DNA of 36,229 bases from Streptomyces sp. BR123 (GTDB lineage: Bacteria; Actinomycetota; Actinomycetes; Streptomycetales; Streptomycetaceae): assembly GCF_013401435.1 (NCBI RefSeq), contig NZ_JACBGN010000050.1, positions 1 to 36,229 on the forward strand. The letters are read 5' to 3'. The translations under genes and the position numbers were made by a program. Below the pieces are notes generated by a model. The model was not told the origin of the DNA. It ran no database searches and saw only the letters and a list, made by a program, of their open reading frames with translations. This document shows, one piece after another, positions 1 through 8,200 of the stretch; within the stretch, counting starts at the first letter, position 1, and every line of letters starts with the position of its first letter.

Positions 1-127
1 ACCTTCGCCCACGCCATGGACGATGCCGCCGGGGACCCCGCCCTGCAGGCCGCCGTCCGGCTGCGGACCGCCTGGAAGCACAACCTCAGCGACGGCGACC
101 CCGTACGCTCCCGCGACGCCGCCGCCG
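1..127. repeat. 127-bp exact direct repeat, copy 1 (window edge)
   Basis: Bases 1-127 are identical to 481-607; the match breaks at base 128 (t) versus 608 (a). The spacing of 480 bases is 160 codons, so the LuxR frame is kept. A repeat of exactly 127 bases that begins at the very first base suggests a k=127 de Bruijn graph overlap at a contig end rather than biology. A true in-frame tandem duplication cannot be excluded. Confidence 0.9.
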
Positions 128-1848
128 TCGACGACCCCGTCCAGGCCGTACGCCACCGGGCGCTCGCCGTCGACGCCCCGGACGAGTGGCTCGCCGCCGA
201 GATAACCCGGGCCGCCGCCGCCTGCCGCCGCCGCGGCCAGCGCGCCCTCGCCGCCGAGCTCGGCCTGCTCGCCGCCGAGCGGACCCCCTCCGACCGGCCC
301 GGGGACGAACTGGCCCGCCTGGTCACCGCCGCCGAGGACGCCGGCTGGGCCGGCCGCGCCGATCTCGCCCGCCGCGCCACCCGGGCCGTGCTCGCCCGGG
401 ACGCCTCCCCCTCCGACCGGGTCCGCTCCCGACTGGCCGTCATCGACGCCGCCGGCCAAGCGCTGGGCACCCTCGACGAGACCTTCGCCCACGCCATGGA
501 CGATGCCGCCGGGGACCCCGCCCTGCAGGCCGCCGTCCGGCTGCGGACCGCCTGGAAGCACAACCTCAGCGACGGCGACCCCGTACGCTCCCGCGACGCC
601 GCCGCCGAGGCCGGCCGGCTCGCCGCCCTGGGCGGCGACACCACCGCCGAGGCCATGGCTCTCACCGTCCGGGCCCGCATGGGCCGCATCCTCGGCGACC
701 CCGACGCCGAGGACATCCTCGCCGAGGCCCTCGCCCTCCCGACGCCCGAGGTGCCCCTCGGCATGCGCAACGCACCGCAGTACCTGGCCGTCCGGCACGC
801 CCTCTTCGACGACCGGCTCGACGACGCCCGCCGCCAGCTCCTCGTCCTGCTGCCCGCCGTCCAGCGCACCGGCTCCGCCGAGGACGTCTTCGAGGTACTG
901 CGCAGCCTCACCGAGGTCGAACAGCGCAGCGGCCGCTGCCGGGTCGCCTCCGCACACGCCCGCCGCGCCCTGGAACTCACCATCGAGGCAGGCCTCTCGC
1001 CCGGCCCCGCCTGGTACGTCGCCGCGATGGCCGAGGCCCTGGGCGGCAGCTTCGCCCGCGCCGCCGGATACGCCCGCCGCGGCATCCAGGCCTCCGAGGA
1101 GGAACGCGACCAGGTGTTCCTCTCGCGCAGCCTGTACGCGCTCGGCCTGGTCGAGCTGGCGACGGGCGAGGCCGCGAAGGCCGTCGCCACCCTGCGCCGG
1201 GTCGCCCGACTGGAGGCCGCCCAGCAGGTCGTCGACCCCTCCATCCTGCGCTGGCACGGGGACCTGGCCGAGGCCCTCGTCGCCGCCGACGCACCCGACG
1301 AGGCCGCGGAGCTCATCGACGAGGTGAGGGCGGTAGCCGCCGCCCTCGGCCGTGCCCCGGTGCTCGCCGCCCTGGACCGGGCCCGCGGGCTCGTCCTGTC
1401 CGCCCGCGGCGACGCCGCCGCGGCGGTCGACCTGCTGCGGGAGACCGCTGCCCGCTTCGACGCCCTCGGGCTGCCCGTGGAGCGCGGGCGTACGCTGCTC
1501 GCCCTGGCCCGGGCGGAGCGGCGGCGCCGGCGCCGGGCCCCTGCCGCCACCGCGCTCCGCGCGGCGGCCGAGGTGTTCGCACAGGCCGGTGCGAAGCCGT
1601 GGGCGGAGCTGGCCGGTGAGCGGCGGGAGCCGGTCCCCGCGGAGGTGGTCCCGGCCGTGGCCCTGGCCGCGCTGACGGACGCCGAGGCCCGCCTGGCGCT
1701 GCTGGTGGCCGAGGGGGCCAGCAACCAGGAGGCGGCCGCCAAGCTGTTCGTCAGCGTCAAGACCGTCGAGGCCCGGCTGACGCGGATCTACCAGAAGCTG
1801 GAGGTCCGCTCCCGGGCCCAGCTCGCGACCGCCCTGAGGGGCCGCTGA
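1..1848 (+). CDS. LuxR-family transcriptional regulator (LAL type), 5' partial
   Basis: The frame is open from base 1, so the gene is cut at its 5' end. What remains is a long run of alpha-helical repeats (TPR-like, rich in Ala, Arg and Leu), then a C-terminal LuxR/NarL helix-turn-helix of about 60 residues. It begins at LTDAEARLALLVAEG, has the recognition-helix region VSVKTVEARLTRIYQKL, and ends at TGA 1846-1848. In the family of large ATP-binding LuxR regulators, an AAA/STAND ATPase domain precedes the helical region; that part is missing here. The segment starting DDPVQAVRHRALAV is what normally follows the ATPase. It should therefore not be preceded by the residues encoded at 1-127, which also occur 160 codons later, so the first 127 bases may be misplaced. 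DNA-binding regulator: confident. Target genes: unknown. A near-perfect palindrome covers the stop codon. Confidence 0.85.
   Translation, partial: TFAHAMDDAAGDPALQAAVRLRTAWKHNLSDGDPVRSRDAAAVDDPVQAVRHRALAVDAPDEWLAAEITRAAAACRRRGQRALAAELGLLAAERTPSDRPGDELARLVTAAEDAGWAGRADLARRATRAVLARDASPSDRVRSRLAVIDAAGQALGTLDETFAHAMDDAAGDPALQAAVRLRTAWKHNLSDGDPVRSRDAAAEAGRLAALGGDTTAEAMALTVRARMGRILGDPDAEDILAEALALPTPEVPLGMRNAPQYLAVRHALFDDRLDDARRQLLVLLPAVQRTGSAEDVFEVLRSLTEVEQRSGRCRVASAHARRALELTIEAGLSPGPAWYVAAMAEALGGSFARAAGYARRGIQASEEERDQVFLSRSLYALGLVELATGEAAKAVATLRRVARLEAAQQVVDPSILRWHGDLAEALVAADAPDEAAELIDEVRAVAAALGRAPVLAALDRARGLVLSARGDAAAAVDLLRETAARFDALGLPVERGRTLLALARAERRRRRRAPAATALRAAAEVFAQAGAKPWAELAGERREPVPAEVVPAVALAALTDAEARLALLVAEGASNQEAAAKLFVSVKTVEARLTRIYQKLEVRSRAQLATALRGR
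481..607. repeat. 127-bp exact direct repeat, copy 2 (internal)
   Basis: Internal copy of the repeat at 1-127. It lies within the helical-repeat part of the LuxR-family gene, and the protein sequence reads naturally on both sides of it. This is therefore likely to be the genuine location. Confidence 0.9.
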
Positions 1849-1870
1849 GCTCAGCGACCCCTCAGGGCGG
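1829..1870. terminator. 42-nt near-perfect palindrome over the LuxR stop codon
   Basis: The sequence is symmetrical about 1849/1850 (core GAGCTC), with 21-base arms and one mismatched position per arm. It contains the TGA at 1846-1848. There is no loop beyond the core and no T-run. It could act as a bidirectional terminator or mRNA 3' stabiliser between the convergent LuxR and reductase genes. Confidence 0.6.
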
Positions 1871-1971
1871 CGGGCCGGCAGGTCAGGCCGTGGCCCAGGG
1901 GGGGCACGCCCGGCACGAGCGCGCGGGCCGGGCGGCCCGGGCGGGCGGCCTCTCCCGCAGGCCCGACAGCA

Positions 1972-2008
1972 CGAAGTCCCGGACCCCCGCCGGGGGCCCG
2001 GGACTTCG
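1972..2008. terminator. Intrinsic-type hairpin between convergent genes
   Basis: An 18-bp stem (1972-1989 with 1991-2008) with one mismatch and a very tight turn, flanked by CGAAGTCC and GGACTTCG. It lies between the 3' ends of the LuxR gene (+) and the reductase gene (-). With the palindrome at 1829-1870 it probably terminates both transcripts. Confidence 0.75.
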
Positions 2009-2058
2009 CAGGTGCACTTCGCTTGACCGCTGTGTTCAACGACGGGCCGCGCGGAAGG

Positions 2059-3003
2059 TCACCCGGCGTCCTCCCGGACCGGCTGCGCCGCGGTGCGGTG
2101 CTGGTGCACCCGCAGCTGGAGCGTGGCGAGGTCCAGCAGCGGGGTGCGGACCGCAAGGGCCCGGGCCCTGGCGACCAGGTCGCCGAGGACGTGCTCGACC
2201 TCGGTGGGACGGCCCGCGAGCACGTCCCGGTACATGGACGGGGTGAGCCGCGACCCGGCGGTGGTCACGGTCCGGGTCGTGAAGTCGAGTTCGGCGTCCG
2301 GTACGGGGTACCCGGCGGCCGCCGAGACGGCCGCCGCCTCGGCGAGCAGGGCCCGGGCGAGTTCGGCGCCGCCGGGGACGGCGTTGAACTCGCCGACGGA
2401 GCCGCGCAGCAGGCAGGTGGAGGCGCCGAGGGCGCTGATGAAGACCCACTTGTGCCACATGGCGGCGGTGATGTCCGGGGTGTCGGGGCTGTCGATGCCG
2501 GCCCCGGTCAGCAAGGCGCGTACGGCGTCCACCCGCGCCGAGGGCGCGCCGTCGAGCTCGCCGGTGAGGATCGCGGACGGCGGTGCCAAGCGCACGATGT
2601 CACCGTGCCCGTCGAGCGTGGTGACCACCTTGGCGACGCCGCCGAGGACCGCCTTGCGGCCGAAGAGTTCCGCGAGCCGTTCGAGATGGGCCATGCCGTT
2701 GAGAAGGGGGAGGATCGCGGTCCGCGGGCCGACAGCCGGGGCGAGGTCCTTGGCCGCCCGGTCGAGGGCCGTGGACTTCACCGAGAGCAGGACGAGGTCG
2801 TACGCCTGCGCCGGCTCGTCGGCGGTCACCAACCGCGGTACGAGGGTCGTCTCTTCGCCGAGCCCGGTCACCCGCAGGCCGCGGGCGCGCAGGGCCGCCG
2901 CCCGCCGCGGACGCACCAGGAACGTGACGTCGTGTCCGGCCCGGTGGAGGCGGGCGCCGAACCAGCCGCCCACGGCGCCGGCACCGACGGTCAGGATTCT
3001 CAT
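2059..3003 (-). CDS. 2-dehydropantoate 2-reductase family protein (ApbA/PanE-like)
   Basis: A 314-residue, NAD(P)H-dependent reductase of the ketopantoate reductase fold. The N-terminal Rossmann motif GAGAVGG is at residues 7-13. Lys76 in SVKST, Asn102 in LLNGM and Lys185 in MWHKW match the conserved substrate-binding and catalytic positions of PanE. The length is normal for the family. The ATG at 3003 is preceded by GAAAGG about 9 bases upstream. The family also contains paralogues acting on other 2-oxo acids, and no pantothenate genes lie nearby. The fold and enzyme class are secure, while the exact substrate (ketopantoate in coenzyme A synthesis or something else) is not. It is followed by strong hairpins at 1829-2008. 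Confidence 0.88.
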   Translation of the reverse strand: MRILTVGAGAVGGWFGARLHRAGHDVTFLVRPRRAAALRARGLRVTGLGEETTLVPRLVTADEPAQAYDLVLLSVKSTALDRAAKDLAPAVGPRTAILPLLNGMAHLERLAELFGRKAVLGGVAKVVTTLDGHGDIVRLAPPSAILTGELDGAPSARVDAVRALLTGAGIDSPDTPDITAAMWHKWVFISALGASTCLLRGSVGEFNAVPGGAELARALLAEAAAVSAAAGYPVPDAELDFTTRTVTTAGSRLTPSMYRDVLAGRPTEVEHVLGDLVARARALAVRTPLLDLATLQLRVHQHRTAAQPVREDAG

Positions 3004-3116
3004 ACGGGACAGCCTTTCGTGAGCGGCGGACGTCCTTCGGAGTCAGGAGGTCCACCGCACGCCGGCCGTCGGCGGACACCCGGTCGAGGAGCCCGCCTCG
3101 GGTGTTGCTCCCCGGC

Positions 3117-3920
3117 TCAGACGGTGAAGGGCTTCTGGCCGAGGAACTCGGTCGACGGGCTGCCCGTCGTGTGGAAGTTCGGCACCTGCGAACGCGGCAG
3201 CCGGTCCTTGATGCTGCGGTGGAACTCCTGGTAGCCGCCGGAGAACGAGCCCTGGGCCCATACGCGCAGCAGGGCCCCGGTGAACGCGCCGTTGGCACTG
3301 CCGTCCAGTGCGACCTGGTTGTCCTGGCAGGCCGAGATGAGCACGGTACCGGGCCCCGCGCCGTTGCCCTCCTGCCTGAGTTCGCGCTGGAGCCGCTGGT
3401 AGAACTCCTTGTTCTGCTCGAACACCTGCTGCTGGCGCAGCACCGGCATGACCCGGGGCCGCGCCTCGCCGTTCCCGTCGGCGGAGCCCGGGACTTCGGT
3501 CGCGGTGCCGCTGTGACAGCAGTCGAGCAGGGTGAAGATGCGGACACCGGGGGAGAAGCGGTGGAACTCGCGGTTCAGCTCGTCGTCGAGGAACTGGCGG
3601 TCGTAGAACACCAGGGTCTCGTCGAGCTCGTCCGCTTCGTCGCCCTCGGCGTCGGGCATCTGGCCGCCGTGGCCGGAGTACGTGAACAGCAGGATGTCGC
3701 CGTCCTTGAGCTTCTTGGCGGCCTTGCGCAGCGCGCCGGTGATGTTGTCGACGGTGCCCTGCTCGGTGAGCAGCACCGTCTCCTGGAATCCGGCGGTGCG
3801 CGCCAGCTCCGCCATGTCGCGGGCGTCGTTCTCGCAGGCCATGAGCTGTCCGTCCCAGCCGTTGTACTTGGCGGGGTCGACCTTGTTGAGTCCGACGTGG
3901 ATGGACAGGCCGGTGGTCAT
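3117..3920 (-). CDS. Caspase-family (metacaspase-like, C14) cysteine protease
   Basis: A 267-residue protein made almost entirely of a caspase p20-type domain. The catalytic His84 lies in FTYSGHGGQ and the catalytic Cys135 in LLDCCHSGT, both classic metacaspase motifs. An acidic stretch before DETLVFYD (about residues 90-106) resembles the calcium- and substrate-binding region. There is no signal peptide or membrane segment, so it is probably cytoplasmic. Metacaspases cleave after Arg or Lys. The ATG at 3920 has GAGGAGG 5 bases upstream. It is transcribed away from the hydrolase-STAND-trypsin block at 4221-11580, and the 300-base gap between them carries two palindromes. The context suggests it is an effector of an NTPase-controlled cell-death or conflict system. 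That role is inferred; the protease fold and catalytic dyad are seen. Confidence 0.93.
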   Translation of the reverse strand: MTTGLSIHVGLNKVDPAKYNGWDGQLMACENDARDMAELARTAGFQETVLLTEQGTVDNITGALRKAAKKLKDGDILLFTYSGHGGQMPDAEGDEADELDETLVFYDRQFLDDELNREFHRFSPGVRIFTLLDCCHSGTATEVPGSADGNGEARPRVMPVLRQQQVFEQNKEFYQRLQRELRQEGNGAGPGTVLISACQDNQVALDGSANGAFTGALLRVWAQGSFSGGYQEFHRSIKDRLPRSQVPNFHTTGSPSTEFLGQKPFTV

Positions 3921-4109
3921 GAGGACCTCCTCGGGGCGGGGATGGGGATACCTCGGGGATGGGTTCCGCGGCAGGAGGGCGGCCGAACCCCGAGGCGGGC
4001 AGCGACCCCCGATCGGGCCCCGCGGGGGCAGGCGGCGGCAGGGCGTCCGAATGCATGACCTGCCGGGGCCGCGACCGCGCGCGATGGCATCCGGCCCGCC
4101 GCCGTCTGA

Positions 4110-4126
4110 GTTGACCGGTCAATATT
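4110..4126. promoter_or_regulatory. Operator-like palindrome, copy 1
   Basis: Contains the perfect 12-bp palindrome TTGACCGGTCAA (4111-4122) followed by TATT. It matches 15 of 17 bases with the element at 4165-4181, 55 bases further on. Its place between the divergent caspase and hydrolase starts suggests a regulator binding site. No regulator gene of the island is visible. Confidence 0.5.
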
Positions 4127-4164
4127 CAAGCGGAGCAACGCCTGCGACCGACTGGCGGCCTCAC

Positions 4165-4181
4165 GTTGACCGGCCAATACT
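4165..4181. promoter_or_regulatory. Operator-like palindrome, copy 2
   Basis: GTTGACCGGCCAATACT is a near copy of 4110-4126 with one break in the palindrome. It lies 40 bases before the hydrolase start, where a promoter would be expected; AATACT at 4176-4181 could serve as a -10. A further partial copy, GTGACCGGCAT, starts at 4186. Confidence 0.45.
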
Positions 4182-4220
4182 GGCGGTGACCGGCATCCGT
4201 GCTCCCGTGCGGGAGGCGCA

Positions 4221-5195
4221 ATGGAACCCCGGATCGTCTACGTCCACGGCGACGGCAACAAGCCGCGCGAGGAGGTGCTCACGTCCCAGTGGGACAGTGC
4301 GCTCTTCGGCGTCGACATGGGCAGTGCCTCGCGCATGGCCCACTGGGCGCCGCTGCTCCATCCGGAGCCGCTGCCCGACGGGCGGGCCGACCCCCTCGAC
4401 GGGGGTGCGGTGCCGGCCGAGGAGACCCGGGAGTCGGCGCCGGCGTCCGTGGAGGCGACCGAGGAGTTCGTGGCGCGGACGCTTGCCGAGGCGCGCGCCG
4501 AGACGGCGGGACGCGCCGCGGGCGCCGAGGGCGCCCCCGGGACCGGAGCCGGGTCGGACCAGCCACTGGCGGGCTGGCTGCGGGACATGGGCTACCTCGC
4601 GGAGGCGCTCGCCCAGGACGGCGGCCCGCCCGTCGGCGCCCCCGGCGGGCCGGAGGCGCGCCTGCTGCCCTCGTTCGCCCGTACCCGGCTGTTCCGGCTG
4701 CTGGTCGAGCACACCTTCAAGGACGTCCACGCCTACTTCTTCGGCGGCGCCGGAGCGGCCATCCGCGACGTGGTCCGGCAGGCCCTCGACCAGGCGCGGG
4801 AGGGCGCCGGCGCAGGCGGCCCGCTGGTCGTCGTCGGCCACAGCCTCGGCAGCATCGTCGCGTACGAGGTGCTGGCCGAGGAACCGCGCGACGTCGACCT
4901 GTTCGTGACCATCGGCTCGCCCCTCGCGATCACCGAAATCCAGGACGTGCTGGCCGGGCCGCCCGCGGTCCCCGCCGGGGTCGCCGTGTGGCGCAACGCC
5001 TCCGACCTGCGGGACCTGGTGGCGCTGGACCACACCCTGCGCCCCGAGTACGCCCCCGTGCACCTCGTCACGGACCACCTGGTCCTCAACACCAGCGGCA
5101 ACCACCACGGGGCCCGCGAGTACCTTGCGACCGGCCCCGTCCGGGAGCCCGTCCGGGCGCTGTTCGGCGGCCTTGCCGCACGGCAAACAGGGTGA
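4221..5195 (+). CDS. Alpha/beta-hydrolase (lipase/esterase-like) effector
   Basis: A 324-residue protein with an alpha/beta-hydrolase core. YVHGDG at residues 7-12 fits the oxyanion strand, and VVGHSLGS gives the nucleophile elbow with Ser208. TIGSPLAI follows on the next strand, and His295 or His296 near the C-terminus is a candidate catalytic base. A low-complexity acidic insertion (about 55-115) separates the first strand from the rest. No signal peptide is present, so it acts inside the cell. The ATG has GGGAGG about 5 bases upstream. It is the first gene of a rightward block with the STAND NTPase (65-base gap to its start) and two trypsins. Cytoplasmic lipase or esterase effectors are known partners of NTPase-controlled conflict systems. 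The substrate is unknown. Confidence 0.8.
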   Translation: MEPRIVYVHGDGNKPREEVLTSQWDSALFGVDMGSASRMAHWAPLLHPEPLPDGRADPLDGGAVPAEETRESAPASVEATEEFVARTLAEARAETAGRAAGAEGAPGTGAGSDQPLAGWLRDMGYLAEALAQDGGPPVGAPGGPEARLLPSFARTRLFRLLVEHTFKDVHAYFFGGAGAAIRDVVRQALDQAREGAGAGGPLVVVGHSLGSIVAYEVLAEEPRDVDLFVTIGSPLAITEIQDVLAGPPAVPAGVAVWRNASDLRDLVALDHTLRPEYAPVHLVTDHLVLNTSGNHHGAREYLATGPVREPVRALFGGLAARQTG

Positions 5196-5260
5196 AACCA
5201 TGACAGGTGTCACCAGTCGATCCCTCTGCTGCCCCGCGCGGGCAGCCTGGTAGGTGCGGT

Positions 5261-8200
5261 ATGCCGCTCAGGGACACGGAATGGATCCTGGTCATCGACT
5301 GGGTGCGGGACCACCTCCTCGACACCCCGGACCCGCACAACCGGCTGACCGGGTGCGGATTCTCCCGGAAGTTCGTCGGTTCGCTGGAGCTGACCCCGGT
5401 GGCCCAGGTGAATGCGGAGAACCTCGTCCGCGCGTCGCGGGCGACCATCGACTCGCAGGTGTTCCTGCTCGGCGTCGTGGTCAATCTCCCCGAACTGGTC
5501 GTCCTCCCGGACATCGAGAAGGCCAGGGAATTCCGGGACAGGCTGGCGGAGGACAGACGGGTCCACGCCTCGGACCAGGACCCCTTCCTCGCCGGCCTGC
5601 TCAGGAGCGGCGCCGAAGTGTTCGTCGACCGCCAGGACCTGCGCGAGCGGCTCCGGGAATTCCTGGCCAACCCCGACCTGACGGTGCTGGCCGTCGACGG
5701 GGAGCCGGACAGCGGCCGCTCGTACACGTACAACCTCATCCGGTTCCTCGGCCAGCACTGCGGGTTCCGCCCGGTGCGCATCACCCTGTCGCAGACCATG
5801 ACCGCCGCGCAGGTGATCCGGCGGCTCGGCGGGTACGTCATGGACCGGCGCGATCCCGTATCGGCGTTGAACGCGGCACAGTTGAACGATCCACAGTCCT
5901 GGATGGACGACGCCGTCCACGAGGTCGTCGCCCGCGCCACGACGGTGCCGGAACGGCTGTGGTTCGTTCTTGACGACTGCGACCTGCTCGACCCCGGCTC
6001 GGACGTCTGGGACTGCATCGGACGGCTGGCCCAGGCCATCTTCGACTCCGCCCCCGGGGGCGACGAGACCGCGCCGCGCCTGGTCCTGCTCGGCTACGGG
6101 CCGACCATGCCCCAGTTGCCGTACGACGTCCGCAAGAACGTGTGCCAGGACACGGCGCGCACCGCCGGCCCCGACGATGTCGAGGCGTTCTTCCGGCAGT
6201 TCTTCACCGACCCGCCGGCATCGGACGACGAGGACGAGCTCGCCCGTCTGGTCGAGCTGTGCGCCACGGCGGTCATGGGCGCCGCACAGGCGCCCGGAGA
6301 GGGCAGCTACATGCGCAGGCTGTGCGAGGCGGCCGAAACGGCCGTCCGCACCCACCGCTCCCTGAGCCCCGGCGACGACTTCGCCACCCGGCTGCACCGG
6401 CAACTGCTCGCAGGGGCGGGCCCGCGGCCCGCGCCGGCCCCGGACACCGGCCGCGGCTACCGGGAGGCCGCCTGCCTGCTCACCGGCTTCGACCCGGCGA
6501 AGTTGCGGCTTCCCGGCGAGGCCGAGGCCACCGGCGGGGCGCGGCTGGCGCTGGTCGAGGACTGCACCGTCCTGACCATGCACCCCGTCCCGCGGTGGGC
6601 GCTGAAGGAGGGGGCCCGCCGGGCGGCGCTGCGCGGCCTCGCAGGGCCCGGGGCGGCCCGCCGCGCCCTGGAGGCCAACCTGGACCTGGTCCCCGAGGGG
6701 CCCGGACCGGAGCGGATCGCCCTCGCCTACCTCTCCGGCGACCTGTCGGCGCAACAGTCGCCCGACACCGGGTACGCCGAGGACGCCGAGGCGCTCGTCG
6801 ACACCCTTCAGGCCGTCCTGTGGCTGCAGCAGATCCCGGGCACGACCGGCGTCCCGGACTCCGAGCAGGTGCTGCGGCGGCTGGAACGGGCCCGCCTGCT
6901 CCAGCCGCTCCGGCACCTCGTGCGCAACCCCTTCTGCGGCCGGGCCGCCGAGTTGGAGGAGCTGCGGGCGTACGCACTCGACGACACGGGCGGGCCGGTC
7001 GAGCGGCCCCCCCTCCTCATCCACGGACTCGCCGGCATCGGCAAGAGCACCCTTCTCGCGACGTTCCTCCTCGACATCCGCGACGACGTCCCGGGTGGCT
7101 TCCCCTTCGCCTACGTCGACTTCGAACGGCCCACCCTCTCGGTCCACGAGCCGGTCACCCTGATCGCGGAGGCGGCCCGGCAGCTCGGCGTCCAGTACCC
7201 CGCCCACCGCACGGCGTTCGACGCACTGGCCGGAGAGTGCGAGGAGACGGCCCGGCTCCAGCGGGAGGAGCAGAACACCGTCGACGAGCTGTACCAGCTG
7301 TCCACCACCCGCTCGGGAGCCGGGCGCGCGTCGGCGGAGCGGTTCAACACGCTGGCCCGGGAACGCGAGACCGCCTTGGTCCGCAAGGGCGCGGAACTCG
7401 TCCGGCGGGCCGTCGGTGCCACGGCCGGCACCGCCGACCCGCCCCTGGTGATCGCCGTCGACTCCTTCGAGGCGGCCCAGTACCGGGCGAACCCGGTGCT
7501 CGGGCGACTGTGGGCCATCTGGGTGAGCCTGCAGCAGGCGTACCCGCGACTGCGCTGGATCGTCGCAGGCAGGGCCCCGGTCCACCACCCGGCGCAGGCC
7601 GCCGAACCACACGTCATCGCCCTCGGCGAGCTCGAACCGGACGCCGCGGTGGAACTGCTGACGTCCTGCGGCATCACGAACGAGAAGCTGGCCCGCATGC
7701 TGGCCGAGCGGGTCGGCGGACACCCGCTCAGCCTGAAACTGGCAGCGCACGCGGCCGTGGCGGAGCAGTGGGCCGGCTCGCTGGACGAGTTGATGGACAG
7801 CCTGGACGACCTGGAGAGCCCTCCCGCCGCGCGGCGGGGCTTCTACCGCAACGTCGACCGGACGATCGTCCAGGGCGCCCTGTACGACCGCATTCTCAAA
7901 CGCATCCCCAAACCGGACGTCCGCGCCCTCGCCCAGGCGGGCCTGGCCCTGCGGACGATCACCCCCGAGCTGATCCGGGAGGTCCTCGCCGAGCCCTGCG
8001 GGCTGACGGTGGACTCCGGCGAGGAGGCGCGCCGCCTGTTCGGCGGGCTGGCCCGGCTCGACCTGATGGAACCGGCCGGGCCCGGCGCCCTGCGGCACCG
8101 CTCCGACCTGCGCTCCATCATGCTGCGGCAGACGGACACCGCCCGCACCGGCCTCATGCGCAGGGTCGGGCGGCGCGCCGTGGCGTACTACGCGGCCCGC

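Noticed and set aside
2023..3234. A 403-codon open frame on the plus strand
   Set aside because: Antisense to the reductase gene, which has clear Rossmann and catalytic motifs; shadow of high GC.
5207..5260. In-frame GTG start giving 18 more residues to the STAND protein
   Set aside because: No ribosome site near it and low-complexity residues; the ATG at 5261 has GTAGGTG at proper spacing.
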